The translations under genes were made by a program, and so were the position numbers. A stretch of 56,668 nucleotides of DNA from Thiopseudomonas sp. (lineage in GTDB: Bacteria > Pseudomonadota > Gammaproteobacteria > Pseudomonadales > Pseudomonadaceae): NCBI GenBank assembly GCA_018384595.1, contig JAHAYO010000021.1:1-56668 (forward strand). Reading direction: 5' to 3'. The notes below the pieces were generated by a model. That model was not told the origin of the DNA, did no database searches, and saw nothing but the letters and a program-made list of their open reading frames with translations. Of this stretch, positions 36,928-45,500 are shown piece after piece (within the stretch, counting starts at the first letter, position 1; each line of letters starts with the position of its first letter).

Positions 36928-37676
36928 GGTGCTTGTACTTCCCAGTATCCGGTTTTGTCAGGGCCAATGCGTTTTAGCTGGTTGTCTTGTTGCAGCCTGC
37001 TGATGGCGCGGCCTATGGTGCGAATGTCTTTGCCTATCATTTCGGCCAGTTCTTGGCGCGTTAGCTGTGGCTTATCTCTTAGCAATACCAAAATGGCGTC
37101 GGGTGTTTTTAACCCTGTGATATCGGCAATAGCGGTTTTTAGAGGGGCGTTTGCAGGGGCGTTTAGGGGGGCGTTTTGTGCCAACGTCTTGGCAATGGTG
37201 CTGAGCATAAACTGGATAAACACCGTGCTGTCGCCTTGCTCATCCGCCTGCTCAAGCGCCTGGTAATACTGCGCCTGATGGTCTTTGATCACGCTCTCCA
37301 GCGGTAGCGACAAGAACAGCGGGTGCCATTGCGACAAAATCAAGGTTTGCCACAGCCGCCCCATGCGCCCGTTGCCATCGGCAAACGGGTGAATAAACTC
37401 AAACTCATAGTGAAAAACGCAGCTGGTGATCAGCGGGTGGTCTTTGGCCTGCTTGAGCCACTGCATCAGCTCAGCCATCAAGCCGGATACGTTGTGGGCA
37501 GGCGGCGCAACATGCTGCACCTGGCCGCCCTTGTGAATGCCCACCGCTGTTTGGCGAAACTGTCCGGCGCTGGTCAAGATGTCAGCCAGCATCAAGCCAT
37601 GCGCAGCCAGCAAATGGTTGATGTTGTCTGCTTTAAAGTTCGGCAAGGCTTCATAGGCGGCAATTGCGCCCTTCAC
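36924..37676 (-). pseudogene. Fic-family protein, 5'-truncated
   Basis: A 250-residue frame with the intact Fic active site HPFADGNGRMGR and a C-terminal winged helix (LTRQELAEMIGKDIRTIGRA). Full family members start about 80-100 residues earlier. Here the visible start is a GTG that overlaps the stop of the adjacent cluster gene (37673-38185) by four bases, so the N-terminal part seems lost at this junction. Whether a short, active protein is made is uncertain. Fic genes often accompany hsdR in type I restriction loci. Confidence 0.7.
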
Positions 37677-38185
37677 TCTGCCCGCTGGCTGGGGTGATTG
37701 CTGGCCAACAATACGTCCAACGTTGCATTGCCGGCGGCGTCTTCTACGCAGTTGATCAGCAGCGCTTGGCTGATAAGTCCGGCGGACAGGTCGCTGTGTG
37801 CCAGTTGCATCAGCTGTGGCCAGATTTGCTCATGGGAGCCAAGGCACAGGTTGGGGCCTTCGAGTTCCAGCAGCTGGGCGAGGTAGAAACCGGCGGCGTT
37901 GCTGACGCTGTTGACGAACTCAAACGGTTTCGGTTGCAGGCCGTCGATGCAGACGCTGTTGAGCAGGCTGTTCATGGTGTCGCGTGATGGGTAGTGGCTG
38001 GCCAGGTAAATTCCGCACGCGCTCTGCAGGTGTGGCTTGAGCGGGGCGGCAGCGAGCAGGCATTGCCAGGTGAGGCGGTCAACGCGGCGTGGCAGGCGGC
38101 TCAGGTGTTGGCCCAGTTGCTGCTTGAGGCTTTTGTTGTCGAGGCTGGCGGGAATGTCCAGTGTGTGGCGGGCCAGTATGTTCAT
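37673..38185 (-). CDS. Second chain-length-factor-like KS fragment (ApeC-like paralogue)
   Basis: A 170-residue ketosynthase N-terminal-type protein (FEFVNSVSNAAGFYLAQLL, then GSHEQIWPQLMQL), without a Cys-His-His triad. It resembles the 233-residue factor at 14767 but is shorter. It overlaps the ATGA end of the catalytic KS at 38182-39294, an arrangement that suggests a KS/CLF pair. A good AGGAG sits before the ATG at 38185. Its 3' end meets the truncated fic gene, so the native stop might be altered. Confidence 0.7.
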   Translation of the reverse strand: MNILARHTLDIPASLDNKSLKQQLGQHLSRLPRRVDRLTWQCLLAAAPLKPHLQSACGIYLASHYPSRDTMNSLLNSVCIDGLQPKPFEFVNSVSNAAGFYLAQLLELEGPNLCLGSHEQIWPQLMQLAHSDLSAGLISQALLINCVEDAAGNATLDVLLASNHPSQRAE

Positions 38186-39294
38186 GCAGGCTCCTTGCGG
38201 CGCTGGCTGTGCAGGATCAGGCAGGCATTGTTGCCGCCAAAGCCGAAGAAGTTGGCCAGCAGGCGGGTGTGCGCGTGCGGCCAGTGGCTGTGGCGGGCCA
38301 GCGGTAGCAGCGTGTCGCTGGCGCTGGCGTCGTTGCCGCAGAGCGGCAGGTGGCCCTGTTCCAGACAGGCATGCAGCAGCAAAATTTCGCTCAGGCCGCA
38401 GGCACCCAGATTGTGCCCCAGCCAGGGTTTGAGCACACAAAAAGCCGGTGGCGATGCGTGCTGCAACCAGTGGCGGCTGCCGGCGGCTTCGGCTTCGTCG
38501 TTGGCGCGGGTGGCGGTGCCGTGCAGCTTGATCAGGTCAATATCCTTTACCGTGAGCCCGGCATTGGCCAGCGCGTGTTCGCTGACCATGTGGATGTGGC
38601 TGCCATCTTCGCGGGTGCCGGTGACGCTGCTGGTGTCGCAGGCGCTGTAGCCGCCCAGCAGCTGGCAGTGGCTGTCCTGTTGCTGGGTGCTCAGCAACAC
38701 TGCCGCGCAGGCATCGCCCAGAATCAGGCCGTCGCGCTGGTCATGGAAAGGGCGGTATTGGCCGCTGGAGCTGGTCAGCTCCAGTGCGGCAAAGCCCTGC
38801 TGAATCAGCAGGCTGCGCGGCTCGAATGCCAGCACCACCACGCCTGTGTAATCCGCCAGCAGGCGACTGCCGTACAGCAGTGCGTTGGCGGCGCTGCTGC
38901 AGGCGGTGTTGAGGGTTAGGCTGGCGGCAAAGCCGTAATGCTGTTCCAGCTGCGCGGCCATGCGGTGCAGCGGGGTGGAATACTCGGGCTTGAAATGACC
39001 GCGTGTGCGGGTCAGCTGTTCAAATCCGGCAATGTCCAGCCCGGAGCTGGCGACGATCAGCAGGTGGCCGGCCAGACTGCCGGTGGCGTGCTGGATGGGG
39101 TCGAGCGCGGCATGCAAGCGCTGCTGCAACGGCAGGTTAGGCTGAGCGCCCAAATAGGGTAACTGCTGGCCACGCTCATGCACCGGAAAGCTGTCGGCAT
39201 CGGGCAGCTGGCCGGCAATCACCCGCCGTGCCGCGCTGGCCAGATCGGGGCCGAGGCAGCTGTGTAGCTGGGGATGGTGCAGCCAGACACTCAT
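38182..39294 (-). CDS. Beta-ketoacyl-ACP synthase (ApeO-like paralogue)
   Basis: A 370-residue FabF-type ketosynthase with triad residues in NTACSSAANALL (Cys), IKLHGTATRAND (His) and LGHNLGACGLSE (His). Its N-terminus (MSVWLHHPQLHSCLGPDLAS) is like that of the KS at 28423, so the two are likely paralogues. It overlaps the ACP gene start by four bases upstream and the CLF-like gene downstream. It probably serves the second biosynthetic arm. Confidence 0.9.
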   Translation of the reverse strand: MSVWLHHPQLHSCLGPDLASAARRVIAGQLPDADSFPVHERGQQLPYLGAQPNLPLQQRLHAALDPIQHATGSLAGHLLIVASSGLDIAGFEQLTRTRGHFKPEYSTPLHRMAAQLEQHYGFAASLTLNTACSSAANALLYGSRLLADYTGVVVLAFEPRSLLIQQGFAALELTSSSGQYRPFHDQRDGLILGDACAAVLLSTQQQDSHCQLLGGYSACDTSSVTGTREDGSHIHMVSEHALANAGLTVKDIDLIKLHGTATRANDEAEAAGSRHWLQHASPPAFCVLKPWLGHNLGACGLSEILLLHACLEQGHLPLCGNDASASDTLLPLARHSHWPHAHTRLLANFFGFGGNNACLILHSQRRKEPA

Positions 39295-39557
39295 GAGTGC
39301 TGGCGGATATAGGCGGCGATGCTGTCAACGCTGGCCAGAATACGACGGCCGTCTTTGGCCCCTTCGATGCGCACGCCGTAGCGTTGTTGCAGTGCCAGCG
39401 AGACCTGCAAGGCATCGAGGCTGTCCATGCCGATACGGCTGTCGCCGCCAAACAGCGGCTCGGCATCCTGCACGTCCTGCCAGTCAAAATCATCTTCCTT
39501 GTCGCACTCGCTGATGATTAGCTGCTTGAGCTGTTGTTTTAGTTGTGTGTCGTCCAT
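39291..39557 (-). CDS. Acyl carrier protein of the second arm
   Basis: An 88-residue ACP with the phosphopantetheine serine Ser46 in RIGMDSLDALQVS. The ATG at 39557 (MDDTQLKQQLKQ) is the family start; a longer frame begins at 39608 inside the permease gene. It lies between the ABC permease and the ketosynthase, so it is probably the carrier of the alkyl chains for the dialkylresorcinol or of a second polyene set. Confidence 0.88.
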   Translation of the reverse strand: MDDTQLKQQLKQLIISECDKEDDFDWQDVQDAEPLFGGDSRIGMDSLDALQVSLALQQRYGVRIEGAKDGRRILASVDSIAAYIRQHS

Positions 39558-40723
39558 AGGGTGTTTTTTAACCTGTGATGTAAAAGGAGCGTTCCGCTCA
39601 GGGCGCAAAACATGGCGAACAGTAGCAGAGCCAGGCAGCTGGGCAGTATATCGGCGCTGCCGCCCTGCCCCACCAGCAGGGTGAGGAAGGCGTCCAGTGA
39701 CCAGCTCATGGGGGATAGGTTGGCCAGTTGCTGCATGGCCGGCGGCATCATGCTTTTGGGCACCATGATGCCGCCAATGGCGGCCAGAATCAGGTTGCTG
39801 CCGGCGCTGAGCAGCAGCGCCTGTTCACTGTTGCGCGCCAGCGCGGACACCAGCAGGCCAAAGCAGCAGCTGGCCAGGGTGATGCAGAGCGCCAGTTGGG
39901 CGTAGGCCAGCGGGCTGGCCTGCAGCTGCAGCGCGGGTAGGCCCAGCCAAGGCAGTGCAAACAGGCCCAGCGCCAGCAGCAACACAAATTGCAGCAGGTT
40001 GATCAGGGCGTAGGGCAGCAGCTTGCCGGCCAGTAGCAGAGCGGGCGGGATACGCATCACGCGCATACGCAGCAGTACGCCGCTGTGAAATTCTTGCTGC
40101 AGGCGGCTGGACATGGGCAGCACGATGAAGAACATGCCGAAAATCAGCCAGGCCGGCACGCTGAGCTGGCCGGCACTGGCGCTGGCGGCCAGGGAGCCGC
40201 TGCGGGTGAGCTGATATTCAGTTAGCTGGCTTTGGGTTTGTTGCTGTACCTGTTGCAGCTGTTGCGCCAGCGGCAGGCTGTCGTCCAGCAGTTCGCTGTC
40301 GATCAGGAAGGCGGCCATGCGCGTTTGTGCCAGCGCCAGGGTGACGGCGGTACGGATCTGGTTGCGTTGCAGGCTGTCGCTGGTAGCAGCAAAGGCCAGT
40401 TCGGGGCCCTGGTGGGGGCTGTCCAGCAGGCGCTCGGAGAAGTCTGTGCTCAGGCGGATGCGGGCATCGGCTTGCGGCCCGGCCTGTAGCGGGCTGCCGG
40501 GTAGCTGGGCTGCAAGCGCTGCAAGAAAAAAGCGGCTATCGGCGCTACTGTGCGGCACGTCAAGCTGCAAGGTCGGCGCGGGTAAGTCGGTGCGTAAGAT
40601 GCCGGACATGGCATAGGCCATGATCAGCAAGAACAGGGCCGGCATGACAAACAGCACGCCTATGGCATGGGCGTCGCGCCAAGCCATGCGCCACTCGGTC
40701 AGCATCAGCGCCAGCATTCTCAT
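39539..40723 (-). CDS. ABC-2-type transporter permease
   Basis: A 394-residue membrane protein with a first helix at about 22-42 (GVLFVMPALFLLIMAYAMSG), a long extracytoplasmic domain (about 45-190) and five further helices near the C-terminus, an ABC-2 layout. It overlaps the ATPase gene by four bases. Together they should form a lipid- or pigment-exporting half-transporter pair. Confidence 0.9.
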   Translation of the reverse strand: MRMLALMLTEWRMAWRDAHAIGVLFVMPALFLLIMAYAMSGILRTDLPAPTLQLDVPHSSADSRFFLAALAAQLPGSPLQAGPQADARIRLSTDFSERLLDSPHQGPELAFAATSDSLQRNQIRTAVTLALAQTRMAAFLIDSELLDDSLPLAQQLQQVQQQTQSQLTEYQLTRSGSLAASASAGQLSVPAWLIFGMFFIVLPMSSRLQQEFHSGVLLRMRVMRIPPALLLAGKLLPYALINLLQFVLLLALGLFALPWLGLPALQLQASPLAYAQLALCITLASCCFGLLVSALARNSEQALLLSAGSNLILAAIGGIMVPKSMMPPAMQQLANLSPMSWSLDAFLTLLVGQGGSADILPSCLALLLFAMFCALSGTLLLHHRLKNTLWTTHN

Positions 40724-41601
40724 AGCTGCCCTCCGCTACTGTGCAGGTACAGCTGTTCTAGGCTGGCGGGGCCGTAGTCGAGCCGCTCGGGGGCTGGCTG
40801 GCTGGCCAGTAACTGCAGCAGCTCTTGCAGCTGCTGCGGGCTGTCGAGCTCTAGCTCCAACTCCAGTGGGTGGGCTTGCGTGCTGTGGGGCCAGTTACGC
40901 AGCTGGCACAATTCGAGTACCGCCGGTGGAATGCCGGCGGACCAGCGGGCGCGCAGCTGGCGGGCGGGCTGCTCGGCCAGGTGACGGTCGAGGATCAGCC
41001 GGCCTTCGGCCAGCAGCAGCACGCGGTCGGCCAGTTGCTCGATTTCGGGCAGGTAGTGGCTGGTGTAGATCACGCAGCTGCCGTTGTCGGTCAGGGCGCG
41101 CACGGCCTGCTGCATGTGCAGGCGGCTGGCGCTGTCTACGCCGACGGTGGCTTCGTCGAGCAGGTAGAGCGGGGCCGGTTGCAGCAGGCCCAGGGCAAAG
41201 TTGAGCCGCCGTTGCTGGCCGCCGGACAGTTGGGCGGCGGTGCGGTTGAGTAGCGGTTGCAGCTGGGCGGCTTCAATGGCCCGCTCCAGCTGCTGCTGAC
41301 GCTGTACGCCGCGCAGGCGGTACAGGTCGGCAAACAGGTGCAGATTTTCACGCACGCGCAGCCGGCCATGCAGGGCGAGGCTTTGCGGCACCAAGCCAAT
41401 GGCTGCGTCCTGTTGCCAGTGCAGGCGGCCCGTTGTGGGCTGTAGCAGGCCGGCAATCAGTGACAGCAGGGTTGTCTTGCCGGCGCCATTGCTGCCCAGC
41501 AAACCGACGCACTCGCCAGCCGTCAGCTGCAGGGTGATGGCCTGCAGGGCTGGCGCACTGCTGCCCGGATATTGATAACCCAGCTGCTGCAGTTCAAGCA
41601 T
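40720..41601 (-). CDS. ABC transporter ATP-binding protein
   Basis: A 293-residue ATPase with Walker A GSNGAGKTT (residues 36-44), signature LSGGQQRR, Walker B LYLLDEATVGVD and switch His in YTSHYLPE. A C-terminal extension of about 80 residues follows the NBD. It begins eight bases inside the upstream dehydratase gene. It drives the permease at 39539-40723. Confidence 0.92.
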   Translation of the reverse strand: MLELQQLGYQYPGSSAPALQAITLQLTAGECVGLLGSNGAGKTTLLSLIAGLLQPTTGRLHWQQDAAIGLVPQSLALHGRLRVRENLHLFADLYRLRGVQRQQQLERAIEAAQLQPLLNRTAAQLSGGQQRRLNFALGLLQPAPLYLLDEATVGVDSASRLHMQQAVRALTDNGSCVIYTSHYLPEIEQLADRVLLLAEGRLILDRHLAEQPARQLRARWSAGIPPAVLELCQLRNWPHSTQAHPLELELELDSPQQLQELLQLLASQPAPERLDYGPASLEQLYLHSSGGQL

Positions 41602-41998
41602 GGCTAAGTACCACCAGCAACTGGCCGTCGAGCAGTGGTTGCTGGTGCTGGCTGATGTCGAACCGGTAGAGGGCGCTCTGTTCCGAATGGCTCAGGCGGG
41701 TGGCCTGTAACTGCAGAAATTCGGTATTAGGGTTGAGCGCGGCATGTTGGCGGACCGCTGAGACTTTGCCGATATGGGCCGATTTAATTGCGAGCTCGCC
41801 TGCGTATAATGCGCCGTGTGCGGCACAGAGCTGAGCCGCGGCTTCAAACAGCAGCACCGGCGATGCTTCGTGCAGCTGCTGTAGGCAGTCGGTACTGCAG
41901 GTGCCGCGAATGCGGTCCCGGTCATGTGCATCAATGCTGTGCAGCCAGAGCGCGGCATCGCGATGGGGCAGCAGTGGGTGCAGGTCGGCTGGCGTCAT
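41594..41998 (-). CDS. Hotdog 3-hydroxyacyl-ACP dehydratase (ApeP-like paralogue)
   Basis: A 134-residue hotdog protein with LPHRDAALWLHSI and LLFEAAAQLCAAHGALYAG, the same outline as the dehydratase at 29625-30071. It opens the minus-strand operon that runs through ABC transporter, ACP and ketosynthases. A second ApeP-like enzyme is consistent with a separate chain-building set. The ATG at 41998 is the only reasonable start. Confidence 0.82.
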   Translation of the reverse strand: MTPADLHPLLPHRDAALWLHSIDAHDRDRIRGTCSTDCLQQLHEASPVLLFEAAAQLCAAHGALYAGELAIKSAHIGKVSAVRQHAALNPNTEFLQLQATRLSHSEQSALYRFDISQHQQPLLDGQLLVVLSHA

Positions 41999-42067
41999 GG
42001 AGCAAGAAGTTCCCAGGATAATCTGGGCGATTATAGAGTGTTTTACCCCTTGAGAGAGCTGCGACTG

Positions 42068-42628
42068 ATGGATATCCCTGTGACCCTGGCCCTATTTCTG
42101 GCTGGCTCGCTGTTGCTGGCCGCCATTTCATGGCGCAGCCTGCGCCAACCTGGCAGCCATGGCGTGCCGCGTTTTTTGGCTTGGGAAGGCATTTTGGCGC
42201 TGCTGGTGGTGAACGGGCCGGTCTGGTTTGATGATCGCTACGCGCCGCACCAGCTGGTGTCTTGGTGTCTGCTGATGACCTCGCTGGTGGTGCTGGCGGC
42301 GGGTCTGTTTCAGCTGAAAAGCCGTGGTCGTCCGCAGGCCGGCAGCCGTGGGGATGCCAGTCTGTATGCCTTCGAGCAGACGACCGTGCTGGTGGATAGC
42401 GGTATTTATGCGTGGGTGCGCCACCCCATGTACCTGTCGCTGATGCTGCTGGCCTGGGGCATTGCGGCCAAGGGGGTGGGCCCGTTGACGCTGGTGTTGG
42501 CGCTGCTGGTTAGTGTGTGTTTGTACCTCACGGCGCGCCAAGACGAAAAAGAATGTCTGCAGCATTTTGGCCAGCCTTATGCGGACTACATGCGGCGTAG
42601 TCGACGTTTTTTGCCCTTTGTCTGCTAG
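42068..42628 (+). CDS. Membrane methyltransferase of the ICMT/PEMT type
   Basis: A 186-residue integral membrane protein with about four helices and a C-terminal SAM motif, IYAWVRHPMYLSLMLLAWG, followed by the tail Glu in DEKECLQHFG. Family members methylate prenylcysteines, phospholipids or small lipids. It is divergent from the second-arm dehydratase and could methylate a product of this cluster, or be unrelated. The ATG at 42068 is preferred over codons from 41924, which cover the divergent gene. Confidence 0.85.
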   Translation: MDIPVTLALFLAGSLLLAAISWRSLRQPGSHGVPRFLAWEGILALLVVNGPVWFDDRYAPHQLVSWCLLMTSLVVLAAGLFQLKSRGRPQAGSRGDASLYAFEQTTVLVDSGIYAWVRHPMYLSLMLLAWGIAAKGVGPLTLVLALLVSVCLYLTARQDEKECLQHFGQPYADYMRRSRRFLPFVC

Positions 42629-42764
42629 GCGGCGTGCGCCGGCTTGAGCCGCTGCTTTTGCCTGGTGTACCCTTTGCGCCGTCCGCGTTGGGCAGTGTTC
42701 GCGCATGCCTGAAAGTGCGTTGTGCCAGCGGCGTGTTAACCGGTTTACCCATGGAGATCATCAC

Positions 42765-43202
42765 ATGAAACTGCACCAAACCCTGACGCTGGCGCTGGCC
42801 ATCAGTGCCCTGCCCTTTGTTGCCCAAGCCCGCGACACCACTCACTACCTTAACTTTCAGCAAGTCGTCCAAGAAGCGTTGGATGCCGGTCGGCTGGACG
42901 GTAGCGTGAAGTTTTACCTGGGTCGCACCCCGGCGGGTGCCAAGATCGTCAGCCGTGGTCTGACCACCAGTAAGAAAACCAATGCCTTTGGCAAGTCCGA
43001 TGAAAACGCCTGCGCTTGGGTGTTGCAGTCAGCCCTGATTCACCTGCAGGAATCCGCCAAGCGTCATGGTGCCAATGCTGTGGTCAACTTGGTCAGCAAC
43101 TATCAGCACCGCGAATACCGCAGCAATGACCAGTACGAGTGTCATGCCGGCGCCATCATGGCCGGTGTTGCCCTGAAAGGTGACTTCGCCAACGTGCGTT
43201 GA
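42765..43202 (+). CDS. Secreted protein of unknown function (excinuclease ATPase-like family)
   Basis: A 145-residue protein with the signal peptide MKLHQTLTLALAISALPFVA ending AQA. The mature part holds KFYLGRTPAGAKIVSRGLTT, GANAVVNLVSNYQHREYRS and a closing GAIMAGVALKGD. The Cys residues in ENACAW and YECHAG may pair. Similar small proteins are annotated as excinuclease ATPase subunits, but no ATPase motif is present. A good GGAGA lies ahead of the start. It stands alone before a terminator. Confidence 0.75.
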   Translation: MKLHQTLTLALAISALPFVAQARDTTHYLNFQQVVQEALDAGRLDGSVKFYLGRTPAGAKIVSRGLTTSKKTNAFGKSDENACAWVLQSALIHLQESAKRHGANAVVNLVSNYQHREYRSNDQYECHAGAIMAGVALKGDFANVR

Positions 43203-43220
43203 TGGCCGTATCTATGTATG

Positions 43221-43249
43221 AAAAAGCCCGGAAATTTCCGGGCTTTTTT
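43221..43249. terminator. Bidirectional Rho-independent terminator
   Basis: The stem AAGCCCGGAAA / TTTCCGGGCTT with an A-tract before and T-tract after serves both directions. It lies between the plus-strand gene ending at 43202 and the minus-strand gene ending at 43259, so both probably end here. Confidence 0.92.
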
Positions 43250-43258
43250 GTTTGTACA

Positions 43259-43984
43259 TTAAGGGTAGCCTGATTCGTGTGTATCAAGCACGACCTCGGA
43301 CACACGGTAACCGCCGCCGTAAGCGGATTGGTTGGAGAAGATGATGCGTCCTTGGCCCTTGTAGTAATACACGATGCGGTGCGAGTCGCGGCCGGTCACG
43401 TTGAAGGGATTAAAGCCCTTGCCGGTGATATGGCTGTTGATGCTGGTTGGGGTGCCGGTCAGGGATTCGGTTTCTTGCTGGCTCATACCGACGCTGATCT
43501 CGCTGATGGCCAGTTTGCCGGCTGCTGGGGCGGGCTGGCGGGCAGCAGGTTTTTTGGCGCTCGCGGTTAGCGGGGCGCTGCCCAGCTGGTACTGCTCGAC
43601 CGAAGCATTTTTCAGGCGTTTGGCAGCGTAATTGGCGAATTTTTTCACTTTTTTGTGTTGGGCGTTGCGTTGAATGTCCTGCACTAGGCTGTGGTAGCGC
43701 GAGTTGCCAGAGTCGCCTAGGGCGCGCAGGCCCCAAGCTGTGGCGTCAATCTGGGTGGCACCGGCCTTGTTGTAATCACGTCCGACACGCTCGGCCAGTG
43801 CGTCCAGCACTTCTACCTCAGTGTTGCCGGTCGCCTGAATGGTTTTGGCGGTATCACGCACGGTGGAGGCGCCACCGCTGGCGAGGCGGTCGATGTGATG
43901 CTGTCCAATTTGGCTGACAGCCTGTGCGCTGCCGGCAGCCAGTATCAAGGCCAGTGAAATAATGTGGGGTACAAGTTTTTTCAT
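43259..43984 (-). CDS. Secreted two-domain protein with BamE-like C-terminus
   Basis: A 241-residue secreted protein. The signal peptide is MKKLVPHIISLALILAAGSA ending AQA. Residues 25 to about 130 form a helical, HEAT-like domain (VLDALAERVGRDYNKAGA). An Ala/Pro linker at about 140-160 precedes a BamE/SmpA-like domain (ISVGMSQQETESLTGTPTSI, then RIVYYYKGQGRIIFSN). I cannot assign a function. It is read convergently with the gene at 42765. Confidence 0.8.
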   Translation of the reverse strand: MKKLVPHIISLALILAAGSAQAVSQIGQHHIDRLASGGASTVRDTAKTIQATGNTEVEVLDALAERVGRDYNKAGATQIDATAWGLRALGDSGNSRYHSLVQDIQRNAQHKKVKKFANYAAKRLKNASVEQYQLGSAPLTASAKKPAARQPAPAAGKLAISEISVGMSQQETESLTGTPTSINSHITGKGFNPFNVTGRDSHRIVYYYKGQGRIIFSNQSAYGGGYRVSEVVLDTHESGYP

Positions 43985-44119
43985 TGAAGGTTCCTTTCTT
44001 TGTGTGGAATGGCGGCAGTGATGCTGTCATCTGGGGTGTGTGCAGGATGTTTGTTCGCAGAAACAGTGGGCCATAGTAACGGTCTGGCTGATGCAAACAA
44101 GCGTGACTTTAGTGCGAAA

Positions 44120-44160
44120 AAGCCTGTGTATCCCGCATTAGATCGCGGAGTACACAGGCT
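44120..44160 (-). terminator. Likely terminator of hemE
   Basis: The arms AGCCTGTGTA (44120-44129) and TACACAGGCT (44151-44160) form a 10-bp stem. On the minus strand it is followed by TTTTTC. It lies about 40 bases past the hemE stop. Confidence 0.72.
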
Positions 44161-44201
44161 GGCAGGTTGTAGGTTGTGTGTTGCGGTAAACCGACGCGGG
44201 C

Positions 44202-45266
44202 TTACTGGTGATACTTGGCCGACAGCTCGTGTACGGCCTCAATAAAGGCACCGGCATTTTCTGGCTTAACCTCTGGGGTGATGCCGTGGCCGAGGTTGAA
44301 GACATGGCCGCTGCCGTGGCCGTAGCTGGCCAGAATACGCTCGACTTCTTTGCGGATGGCGGCGGGGCTGGCGTAGAGCGCGGAGGGGTCCATATTGCCC
44401 TGCAGGGCCACCTTGTCGCCAACGCGGGCGCGGGCGCTGCCGATGTCACAAGTCCAGTCCAAGCCCAGCGCCTCAACGCCGGTTTCGGCCATGGACTCAA
44501 GCCACAAACCGCCGCCTTTGGTGAACAGAATGACAGGAACTTGGCGGCCATCATTTTCACGGATCAGACCGTCAACGATTTTTTTCATGTAGGCCAGGGA
44601 GAATTCCTGGTAAGCCGCCGAGGACAGGCTGCCACCCCAGCTATCAAAAATCTGTACCGCTTGGGCACCGGAGAGGATCTGCTGGTTCAGGTAGCTGGTG
44701 ACCGACTGCGCCAGCTTGTCGAGCAGGCGGTGCATGGCTTCCGGCTGGTCGTACATAAAGGCTTTGCTCTTGCGGAAGTCCTTGGACGAGCCGCCTTCAA
44801 CCATATAGGTGGCCAGGGTCCAGGGGCTGCCGGAAAAACCGATCAGTGGCACACGGCCGTTGAGTTCGTGACGGATGGTAGAAACAGCATCCATAACATA
44901 GCCAAGGTCCTGAACCGGATCGGGAATCGGCAAGGCATCAATGGCCTCGGGCGTGTCTACGATTTTTTTGAAACGCGGGCCTTCGCCGGTTTCAAAATAC
45001 AGGCCCAGCCCCATGGCGTCGGGAATGGTAAGAATGTCTGAAAACAGGATCGCAGCATCCAGCGGGTAGCGCTCTAGGGGTTGCAGGGTGACTTCGCAAG
45101 CCAGTTCCTTGTTCATGCACAGGTCCATGAAGCCACCTGCCTTGGCGCGTGTGGCGCGGTATTCAGGGAGGTAGCGACCAGCCTGGCGCATCATCCAGAT
45201 GGGTGTGACATCAACCGGCTGCTTGAGCAGGGCGCGAAGAAAACGATCGTTTTTCAGGGCTGTCAT
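44202..45266 (-). CDS. hemE: Uroporphyrinogen decarboxylase
   Basis: Decarboxylates uroporphyrinogen III to coproporphyrinogen III in haem synthesis; cytosolic. The 354-residue protein has the arginine motif [27 protein letters not shown] and [15 protein letters not shown]. The ATG at 45266 ([14 protein letters not shown]) is the family start, five codons inside the longer frame. Confidence 0.96.
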   Translation of the reverse strand: MTALKNDRFLRALLKQPVDVTPIWMMRQAGRYLPEYRATRAKAGGFMDLCMNKELACEVTLQPLERYPLDAAILFSDILTIPDAMGLGLYFETGEGPRFKKIVDTPEAIDALPIPDPVQDLGYVMDAVSTIRHELNGRVPLIGFSGSPWTLATYMVEGGSSKDFRKSKAFMYDQPEAMHRLLDKLAQSVTSYLNQQILSGAQAVQIFDSWGGSLSSAAYQEFSLAYMKKIVDGLIRENDGRQVPVILFTKGGGLWLESMAETGVEALGLDWTCDIGSARARVGDKVALQGNMDPSALYASPAAIRKEVERILASYGHGSGHVFNLGHGITPEVKPENAGAFIEAVHELSAKYHQ

Positions 45267-45407
45267 AGAGTAATCCACCATCCATTTAGCAAGTTGGCCG
45301 GCCAGTATTTGTGCCGTGGCACGGCCGGATTTTAAAGAGGGGAGTATAGACGAAGGCGGGAGTTTTTGCTGTGGGGTTGTTTACGGTTGGTTAGACGGTG
45401 GTCAACA

Positions 45408-45480
45408 GGGCGCTTCACCAAGCCAGATTCCCGCACCGAAGCGAGGCTTCGTCACGGGGCTGGTTTCTGCTGAAGCGCCC
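45408..45480. repeat. Nested inverted repeat between hemE and an acyl-CoA dehydrogenase
   Basis: The outer arms GGGCGCTTCA (45408-45417) and TGAAGCGCCC (45471-45480) are perfect. Inside are CCAG and CTGG, CCCG and CGGG, and GAAGC-GAG-GCTTC at the tip. The whole forms one long imperfect hairpin of 73 bases in a gap of about 230 bases. It is not followed by a T-run in either direction as close as a usual terminator would need, though GCTTTTTT starts about 10 bases later. Confidence 0.65.
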
Positions 45481-45500
45481 TACTTTGCCGCTTTTTTGGA

